A DNA stretch of 64,000 nucleotides from Clarkia xantiana subsp. parviflora. Taxonomy: Eukaryota; Streptophyta; Magnoliopsida; Myrtales; Onagraceae. The number at the start of each line of letters is the position of its first letter. The stretch's first letter is position 1. Below are positions 11,738 to 19,700 of the stretch, one piece after another. Both the position numbers and the translations under genes were made by a program. The notes beneath the pieces were generated by a model. The model was not told the DNA's origin and made no database searches. It saw only the letters and a program-made list of their open reading frames with translations. Location: positions 34,939,105-35,003,104 of the forward strand of contig JAPTYO010000004.1 of NCBI GenBank assembly GCA_036873135.1, read 5' to 3'.

Positions 11738-13779
11738 CTTAAGAGACGATATATCACTAAAAAAAATAAGTTAAGAGACGAATACCCTTATATCACTTGA
11801 TTGATATTTCGTTGAGAATTTAATACATATTTTATTTGAAACCAAGACCTACAGGCTACATTACATGTAGAATCTATTTTTTTTTTATTTTTTTTTGCCA
11901 AAACATGTAGAATCTATTCAAGAAGGTTTTTGTGTTATTTCGATAGGCTCCAGATTTCGCCAAATACTTTGTAGCTAATGATTATAGAGGCACTATAGTT
12001 TTACTGTACTGTTTTTTTTTTTAATTAATATAATCTCATTTTCTTAAAAAAAAAATTATTGTTGCTTTGGAATTTAGAAATACAAAAGATAATGAATATT
12101 TTTTTCCAAAATGAGAAAGTTGAAAGCAAAATTACAAAATAGAAGAGAAAATATTTTGTAATATAATTTAAATTAAAGTGAAAATATTTTTATATTATAA
12201 TATTTTATTAATCGTTGGCCGAAAAAAAAAACTTTTAATCATCTATAAGTATATGTTTGTGGTAACAAATTATAAATATTAGAAGAAATATTAATTTAAT
12301 GACATGTCGCATTTGAGGAAATTGAATCATGATCAAGATCTATACTTGATAAGAGAAAACGCTTGTATTCGTTCCTACTTTGACTCGTGAGCACAATGTT
12401 ATTGAATTTCTTGCAATTGAGCTCCCAAAAAACATATAAATTTTTGCACACAACAAAATATGAACTTTAGCATTAATTGGTTAAGTGACTGTGGCACCGA
12501 ATGATTTGGATAAACCCTAATACGTAATTTGCAACTTTATAATCAATCGAAATACTAACCTTTTCAAAGACTGAAATCCTTCTTATATATAGATAATTTC
12601 ATAGTTGATGAGGTAATAGAGGCAACAACTTCGGTCATAGTGAGTGTTTGATCAATTTCAATGAGCTTGGTTTGGTGTCGGGATGACTCGAGGCATGCAG
12701 TTGTTGGAGGCACGACATGTTTCAATCCATGCATTCTGTTTTATCCCTTCGCAAGATCGCATGCAATTGGCTCCACACTAAAGATTATTATTTCTAGTGC
12801 CACCACAAAAATATCAGTTTGGATCTGAGATTGTCGATGTCAAGTTAAATTTGCATAAGGTTTTATCACTTTTATATTTATAATGATACATTCACTTATA
12901 AAAGTGGTATGTTTTATAGCTGTGATTAAAGAAATTAAAAAAAGCACGTAGTAATAGAAAGAAAATATTATATTTTGCGTAAAAAGTTTAACTACTTCCT
13001 ATTTGGTTCATTGTGAGTTTCAGAACAAAAATATAAATTAATTGTATGAAACAGTTTATAATAATAATCTATTATATAATATAATAATATTGAAATAAAG
13101 TAAACACGTCTATATAGAAAAGAAGTAAGTTTTTATTAATTAGTATACTTTTTTATATTGTAAACATATAACGTGACTTATATATATTATTAGTTGTTTT
13201 TACTAATTTATAAATATATCGCTTTAGATGGAAATTGACCATGTATTGTCTTAGGATTTTGGCAAGAAAGGTAAGAATGGAAATTGATGTTAGATCAATA
13301 AATATATAAATTGACGTTATCTATTAATTATTTTATATATATTTCTTTATATAACATGAAATATTAATTTTTATTCTATATATATATTGCTTACGTGGCG
13401 GCCTACGGTCTTCCGGAGCCAAACTGTATAGATTTGCTATTTAAAAGGAAACTTTTAATTAATTTGTTTCTTTAAATTGCGTAGAGACAAAAATAGGAAA
13501 TAAAAATACTTCTTAATTTTCAACCAATCAATATTATGTATCTAAATTTAGAGAACCCCTATTAAATTCCGATTAAATTAGGAAATAATGACTGCGTGGA
13601 CTGTCCACGTGTCGACCAGAGGACTCCCGGTACTGAATTAATATAATATAGTAGATATTATGTATCTAAATTTAGAGAACCCCTATTAAATTCCGATTAA
13701 ATTAGGAAATAATGACTGCGTGGACTGTCCACGTGTCGACCAGAGGACTCCCGGTACTGAATTAATATAATATAGTAGA
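11042..13779 (-). mobile_element. inner Helitron unit of the composite
   Basis: The minus strand has a complete 3' end: a hairpin at about 11054-11070 and CTAG at 11042-11045, with the same 12-base spacing as the outer end at 8819. Its 5' region (13390-13655) is about 250 bp homologous to 10800-11041, which would be the 5' region of the adjoining unit minus its terminal 30-40 bases. Confidence 0.75.
13532..13779 (-). repeat. 124-bp tandem duplication of the Helitron 5' end
   Basis: Positions 13532-13655 and 13656-13779 are the same 124 bp, each ending in TAGTAGA (minus strand TCTACTA). The element therefore has two alternative 5' termini next to each other; the empty site shows that the outer one at 13779 was used. 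Confidence 0.93.
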
Positions 13780-14362
13780 TATTAATAATAAAATGTAAAT
13801 TTTCAATAATGAATTTTTATGTGATGCGTGAATTCGTTTCATGATATAAAATATGCTTTATACCAACAGACGGGTTATATTTTTATTTTCCTTTTGTCAA
13901 ATAGGTGTACTTAAACTTAAAGTTACTTTGTACTTATTGATCCTTTTGGAAATGATTTAGTTAAATATTAAACAAAGAAAACGATTAAAGTTTAGAGATA
14001 TTTAAATGAGAAAACTCAATGATTTTTTTTTTTTTTGGTAAGAAAAATCAAAATTAATAAATTCTGTACGAACTACATGTACTTTTTAAAAAAAAATAAA
14101 CCAGGCGCTCCAGAAGCCTTGAGTCCTACGAATTTGTACTAACCGTAATTACAACGCTAAATTAAAAAATAAACGTTACTAGATTAGGACTATATTTTAA
14201 TATATATTAGGATATATATCCTAAATTAGGAAACAAATGACTTTATATATATATAATATAATATAGCAGTCGTAGTGGTAGTTACTACTTTCACTTTCTT
14301 TACTAGAAGATAGATTTCAGAGCTGACTGATAATCTATCTCCGTCTCTCTCAAGTCTCAATT
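13780..14362 (+). promoter_or_regulatory. promoter and 5' UTR of response-regulator gene, left copy
   Basis: About 580 bp lie between the Helitron and the start codon. A TATA-like run at 14243-14266 is followed by a CT-rich leader with TCTCTC just before the ATG. The same region, nearly identical, is at 49377-49955 in the right unit. The Helitron replaces the upstream context of this copy only. Confidence 0.6.
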
Positions 14363-15400
14363 ATGGAGTTGGCGACTCCTCCACTCCGCCGCAATTTTGG
14401 TTCGACTGTGACTGTTCTTGCCGTCGATTCCGACATCGAGCATCTCCTGAACTTGAGTAAGTTGCTTCGCTTCTTCAACTACCAGGTCGCCACTTGCCAA
14501 ACAGCCACCGGTGCTCTGTCGCTGCTCCGAAAGCGGACGAACCAGTTCCAGATTCTTCTCGCCGACGTCGCCTTGCCGGACAATGATGGTTTCGATTTGC
14601 TAACTGTGGCGACAGCAGAATTCCCGGCCCTGCAAGTCATTCTCTTCTCCGACGCCGGCTACGAAACAGCGGCTGTCCAAGCCCTAAAATTAGGTGCCTG
14701 TGCTTTCTACACCAAACCCATTCCTTCGGACGTAGTGGAACATGTCTGGCAACACGTTTTCAGGAGAAAGGTCGAATCTTTGCCACCGCCGCCATTGCCG
14801 ATTGTTTCACCAGCGCCCAAGAGGAGAAGAGACGATGATGTGAATTCGAGCGTGATTATTCAGGGGACTGAAGGGATCAAGAGATTAAAGAAGGCGGGTG
14901 CAGAATCGAGGAGGAAACCTAGGTTGGTTTGGTCGCCGGCGCTCCACAGCAAGTTCCTGGCCGCCGTTGAGTTAATCGGCGCCGACAATCTTACTTCTGG
15001 AAAAATCCTCAAAGCAATGGAACAGATGGGAGGAGTGGGGGTGAGTCTCAGTGAACCTCAAGTCTCGAGTTACCTGCAGCGGTATCGTAAGAATCTTCTT
15101 TTGGAGAAGAATAATTCATTATCTGCGGCGGCAGAATCATCGGAACCCTCCTCCTACCAAGAGACATCATCTCCATCTACTGCTCCTGCTCCTGCTATTG
15201 ATGAACCCTACTTGTCTGATCAACAACTATCTGCCATCACTTCTTCACCGGATTATACTACTTCCCCGGAAACATCATCGTACGTGGAATCAGGAGGAGT
15301 TGTGGAATCAGAAGGAGAATATTTTGACTGGTGCTTGAATAATCTTGACTTATCTTTTCTTGAAAAACAGCTAGAAACTATTAATAATCTATCTGCTTAA
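14363..15400 (+). CDS. type-B-like response regulator (receiver + GARP/Myb), left copy
   Basis: This 345-residue protein likely acts in the nucleus as a phosphorelay-controlled transcription factor, as cytokinin type-B response regulators do. The receiver (about 16-132) keeps the acidic pair D22/D24, phospho-acceptor D68 in LLADVALPDNDGF, S96 and K118 of the TKPI motif, so it should be phosphorylatable. A basic stretch PKRRR (152-156) looks like a nuclear signal. A GARP DNA-binding domain (about 184-243) has RLVWSPALHSKFLAAV and QVSSYLQRYR. The short acidic C-terminus with FDWCLNNLDL may activate transcription. It is shorter than ARR1-type proteins and lacks introns, which is unusual for the family, so it is a divergent member. 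The start is the only upstream ATG in frame, after a CT-rich leader. Its 3' end faces the kinase exon fragment at 15717-15818. Confidence 0.92.
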   Translation: MELATPPLRRNFGSTVTVLAVDSDIEHLLNLSKLLRFFNYQVATCQTATGALSLLRKRTNQFQILLADVALPDNDGFDLLTVATAEFPALQVILFSDAGYETAAVQALKLGACAFYTKPIPSDVVEHVWQHVFRRKVESLPPPPLPIVSPAPKRRRDDDVNSSVIIQGTEGIKRLKKAGAESRRKPRLVWSPALHSKFLAAVELIGADNLTSGKILKAMEQMGGVGVSLSEPQVSSYLQRYRKNLLLEKNNSLSAAAESSEPSSYQETSSPSTAPAPAIDEPYLSDQQLSAITSSPDYTTSPETSSYVESGGVVESEGEYFDWCLNNLDLSFLEKQLETINNLSA

Positions 15401-15716
15401 TTGCAATTAAATTAGCAGATGCACTTCTAGCTAGCCTGATTCATTGATTGTTTCTAGTATGTATGTATGTATAGAGTAGTAATTCTTACCACTTTGTCTT
15501 TGTAACAAGGCAACATTCTTAATGAATAATAATATTTGGTTATTGATTTTCTTCAAATTCTGTCTCTGTCTACAATTTCCTTTCCTGCCTACTATCATAT
15601 ACCCTTCCATGCATGTACTTACAGATGGTCAACTTATGTATGTACAGCAATAGAAGATTTACATAAACAAAAACAAACACATCAAATGCTTCTCTTATTA
15701 TTGTTTGTAATGAGGT

Positions 15717-15818
15717 TCATACAAAGCAAGGTGTAGTTGATGTTGGGAGTCTTAAGGTACCCCCTAGTTCAAGGGGAACAAGGGGTACGAGTGAATGCAG
15801 AACATCAGATATCAATGG
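15717..15818 (-). pseudogene. orphan 3' fragment of the receptor-like kinase last exon
   Basis: This is the minus-strand copy of the last 102 coding bases, including the TGA at 15717-15719, of the kinase gene intact at 51310. It encodes the tail [20 protein letters not shown] and onward. The fragment stops at the duplication junction, so nothing upstream of it is kinase. It shows that the duplication breakpoint cut the kinase gene. Confidence 0.93.
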
Positions 15819-15999
15819 ATTCTTCATTGTCTTCCATCGTCGACTTTCGAATTAATAGTTAAAAAAAATTCAGTTTAGCTTAGTTGGTTATAAATCAGTT
15901 CATTACCAAATAAGTTATTAAAAATTTAAATAATGCAATTCAAGACTGAGATGAAAATCGAATTGAATTGTTTTTTTTAAGTGCAGTTCATTTCAACAC

Positions 16000-16642
16000 T
16001 GATGGGCCCCGGCGGAGGCCGTTAGGCCCCTTAACGATTAACAAACGGCGTTTAGGCCCGTTGGGCTAAGAGCTGGAGTGTTGAAAGGCTAAGGGCTCCG
16101 ACAGAAGGAGGCCCCGACATTGAACGGCCCCAAGCCAGCTTGACTCCGACAAGCGAGGGCCTAGAAGATATCGGACCTGGACATAGTCGGTCCCGATATA
16201 GGAGTGGAGTCCACCCCCCGATTCTGAATCCTCAACGATGCAACTTGGAGGTCTCCGATACGGATCGAGACCTGCCAGTAAGAGCACAATCCCGAAGATC
16301 TCGCCACGATTACAGTAGTGGCATAATGGGCGAGATTTGGGGGATGCGAATAACCGCACGAGATACATGGCCAGATACACGGCGAAATATGTGGGATAAT
16401 GGATCACGATCCAACCGCCTAATCAGGTAACTGGGATAACCTTTCCTCTATAAAAGGAGGGAAGTTATTCCAGATTAGGGTTACGTTTTTCACACACATA
16501 TTGCTTGCTTGCTCTGTTGGCTGCCGTACTTACGTTAAGCATCGGAGAGGGATTCTGGGCCACTGCCCTCTGTCCCCTTCTGCAGGATTACGAGGAGCTA
16601 AGGAATCCGTCACCGTAACCGGAGTTCCGCCGTGATCCAACA
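16000..16642 (+). repeat. 5' LTR of the gypsy element
   Basis: It begins TGATGGGCCCC and ends CCAACA. A TATA box TATAAAAG is at 16449-16456. It matches 26409-27051 except at a T/C near 16206 and a C/T near 16559. Confidence 0.96.
16449..16456 (+). promoter_or_regulatory. TATA box of the gypsy 5' LTR
   Basis: TATAAAAG is followed by GAGGG, about 190 bp before the LTR end. The 3' LTR has the same box at 26858-26865. Confidence 0.75.
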
Positions 16643-16643
16643 T

Positions 16644-16660
16644 TGGCGCCGTCTGTGGGA
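16644..16660 (+). promoter_or_regulatory. primer binding site
   Basis: TGGCGCCGTCTGTGGGA starts two bases after the LTR end, where minus-strand synthesis is primed by a host tRNA. The gag-only element at 33118-41441 has the same primer site. The tRNA was not assigned. Confidence 0.85.
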
Positions 16661-16709
16661 AGCGCAACAAAAAGCCAAAAGTAAGTTTGCCTTCCCTCTG
16701 TTTCATATC

Positions 16710-19700
16710 ATGGCTGGCAACAGACCCCAACGTTCAAGCAAGCAGGGGCCGGCCGCTAGCAATCCCCCCGAAGATGCCCCCAATCAGGAGCTGAGAGATG
16801 AGGGTGACAGCACTCGCCGGAACGAAGCGTCTCCCCCGAATCCGGAGCTGGCCAGGGTAGTGGCAGAGGCCATGCCCCTATTCATGGAGGCCATGGAGGC
16901 CCTCCTAGACCGAAGAGAAGCTGCTAGAAGGCAGGCTGACCTACCACCGCTCCCTCCGCGGCGAGACGTTCCTAGAAGGCAGGGGGATGACAGCTTGCCT
17001 CCACCTCCTCCATTAAGGGAGCAGCCCATACCCCCCAATCCAGCACCGGCGGAGAATTTTGTGGTCGATGGACCAGGACCAGTACAGCAGAGGACCATTC
17101 CCCTGAATGGTCCCCTCACTGCCGACCAGGTGGTGAGAATTGTGGGTATCTGCATGGGAGACCAGAAGCCCATGATGTCGGAGCTGGGGAGTCAGGAAAC
17201 CCATCCCTTCGTGCCCAGGCTGATTCATACCCTGGCCCCTCCAGGCTTGGGTATCCCGAAGATAGACGAGTACGACGGGGACGCAGACCCGGTCCGCCAC
17301 GTACAGAAGCACCTGACAGCATGCATGGGCAGGACCCCAGATGAGGATGTTATCTGTGCCCTGTTCCCGAGCACCCTCGGGGAGAAGGCGATGACTTGGT
17401 TCTACAGTCTGCCCACTGGATGTATCACCTGCTGGAAGGATATGCATCAGCGATTTATCGCCCAGTATCAAGGACGTCGACGGCTCCTAAAGAGTGTTCG
17501 GACCCTGCATGAGGTGGTCCAGAGGCCTGACGAGTCGTTGGCCCAATACTACCAGCGTTATACAGCTGGCATGACTGAGCTGGATGAGGAAATATCGGAG
17601 GGCGAGGCCATCCGTACCTTCCTGAAGAATCTTAAACCCCCTTACGGTTCCGACTTACTGCACAGCATCGCGGCCAAAAATGTCTGGAACATGGAGGCGC
17701 TCCAGGCAAGGGTAAAACAACAAATCGACGTCCAGGAGTCGAAGATTGCCGCCGGAGAACTGGCTCCTCCCAAGGGGCACGAAGGAAAACACTTGTTCAA
17801 ACCATTGGACAACCGGCACAGAAAGGATAACTCCGAGGGTAGTCGGAGTCGAGGACGTTCTGATCGGAGGGAAGATAAGCGTCCGAACAGGAGGGACAGT
17901 CAGAAGGAAGAGTTTACCCCTCTCAACAGGCCTTTGAAAGAGGTCTTAGCAGTAATGGAGAAGCATGGCCTCGCTCGTTTCCCCAAGAAGAAGGAAGGAG
18001 AAAAATTGGGCTCCCGCATCGACCGTTACTGCCGATTCCATCGGGCCTCCGGTCACGACACTGACCAATGTCGAGAACTGAAGAAGGAAATAGAAAAGCT
18101 CATCCAAAGGGGTAAGTTGAAGGAGTTCGTAGGGGACTCGCGCTGCAAGCCTCGTTCACGATCTCGGTCAAGGTCCAAATCTCGATCGAGGTCCCCCAGG
18201 AAGAGGAGGTCCGACGCAGAGCCTTCGGAGGGCCCGTCCGGGTCCCGACAGAAGAGGATTATTAATGTGATCCACGGAGGGTTCGCTGCGGGAGGTGACA
18301 CATCGGCCTCTCGGGAGCGTTATGCCAACCAAGTGCCAGTCGCAGTGGTTTTGGGAAAAAGATCGCGTTCGTGGACTCCGAAGGAAGAGATGGAGATTAC
18401 CTTCTCGGCGAAAGATCTGGAGGGAGTAGAGGCCCCCCACGAGGATGCCCTAGTAGTAACATTGGATGTAGGAGGGTTTGAAGTGAAGAGGATCCTCATT
18501 GATGGAGGGAGCTCCTCCGACATCCTCTTCTCCGACGCCTTGGAGCAGATGGGAAAGAAGAAGAAAGATTTGCGGGAGGTTAACTTCCCGATGGTAGGAT
18601 TTTGTGGCACAACCTCTTATCCGTTAGGGGTTATCACACTGCCCGTGTGGTTCGGCAGTGGCTGGAAAATGGAGAAGCGAGATGTGGAGTTCGTGGTGGT
18701 CGAATCCACAGGAACGTACAATGCAATCATTGGAAGAACCACCATCAACCCTCTGATGGCGGTAGCCTCGACCGTCCACCAAAAACTGAAGTTCCCGACT
18801 GAGAGTGGGGTAGGCGAGGTGAAAGGCGACCAGGTGGCGTCGAGACGGTGCTATGTCAACGCCACCAGGAGATCAAGGAAGGAGACTATGTCAGTGCTCC
18901 AGACAGACACTGACCCTCGAGAGGAGTTTGGGCGTCCCGCCCCCATGGAGGACCTAAAGGAAGTCGAGATAGATGGGCCCGAGAGGAAGGTGAAAATCGG
19001 ATCTGCCTTATCCGACGAGAGGGCCCAGGAGTTGATTGCGCTCTTGCAAGAATTTAAGGAGCTGTTTGCCTGGTCCCCGAGTGATATGCCAGGAATCAGC
19101 CGGGACGTGATCGAGCACGAACTGAATATCGACCCTGTGATCAAGCCGATAGCACAGAAGAGACGTCCGATGGGGGCAGACAAGAGGATTGCAATCCAGC
19201 AGGAGGTTGGCAGGTTGCTCGACGCTGGATTCATTAGGGAGATCCGATTCCAGACGTGGGTAGCCAACCCAGTGCTGGTAAGGAAGAGTAACGGGAAATG
19301 GCGGATGTGTGTCGACTTCCGCGACCTGAACAAGGCCTGTCCGAAGGACTGTTATCCGCTCCCGCGGATCGATCAGCTAGTGGATGCTACGTCGGGGCAT
19401 GAGCTGCTGAGCTTTATGGATGCTTATTCTGGTTATAACCAGATAAAAATGGCGAGGAAGGATGCCCAACACACCGCCTTCTACGCTGACAGCGAAGTCT
19501 TCCAGTACGATGTCATGCCTTTTGGCCTGGTAAATGCGGGGGCGACCTATCAGAGAATGGTAAACAAGCTGTTCGGAGATATGATCGGAGATACCATGGA
19601 AGCTTATGTAGATGACATGTTGGTGAAATCCCGACAAGCATCGGACCATGTCGGTAATTTGGCTATGGCCTTCGAGAGGATGAAGCTCCACCAGGTCCGT

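Larger units (their letters stand above)
8819..13779 (-). mobile_element. composite non-autonomous Helitron
   Basis: Compared with the matching site in the right unit (around 49376), this block is inserted exactly between an A (8818) and a T (13780). On the minus strand it begins TCTACTATATTATATTAA and ends CTAG (8819-8822), with a GC hairpin at 8831-8847 placed 12 bases before the end. These are canonical Helitron features, with no target duplication. There is no Rep/helicase frame. Inside, a second 3' terminus at 11042 and a second 5'-end-like region at 10800-11041 show two Helitron units joined head to tail. The DNA is AT-rich and otherwise featureless. Confidence 0.93.
7578..15818 (+). 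repeat. tandem segmental duplication, left unit
   Basis: This unit is repeated directly at 15819-51411. Without inserted transposons both units are about 3.3 kb (roughly 3280 and 3295 bp). The junction at 15816-15818 joins the kinase last exon to the sequence found at 7578, with a shared TGG as 3-bp microhomology. The unit contains non-coding DNA, a response-regulator gene and the last 102 bp of the kinase coding sequence. It carries a 4961-bp Helitron that is absent from the right unit and lacks the Mutator and gypsy insertions of the right unit. Confidence 0.95.

Noticed and set aside
14363..15400. Response-regulator copy as a processed retrogene
   Set aside because: Promoter, introns-free gene and downstream kinase exon are duplicated together in the same order, so the copy arose by DNA duplication. 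Intron loss, if any, predates it.
16066..16430. Short frames on both strands of the gypsy LTRs (also 26475-26839)
   Set aside because: Inside LTR U3 and present in both LTRs; no start context or family match.
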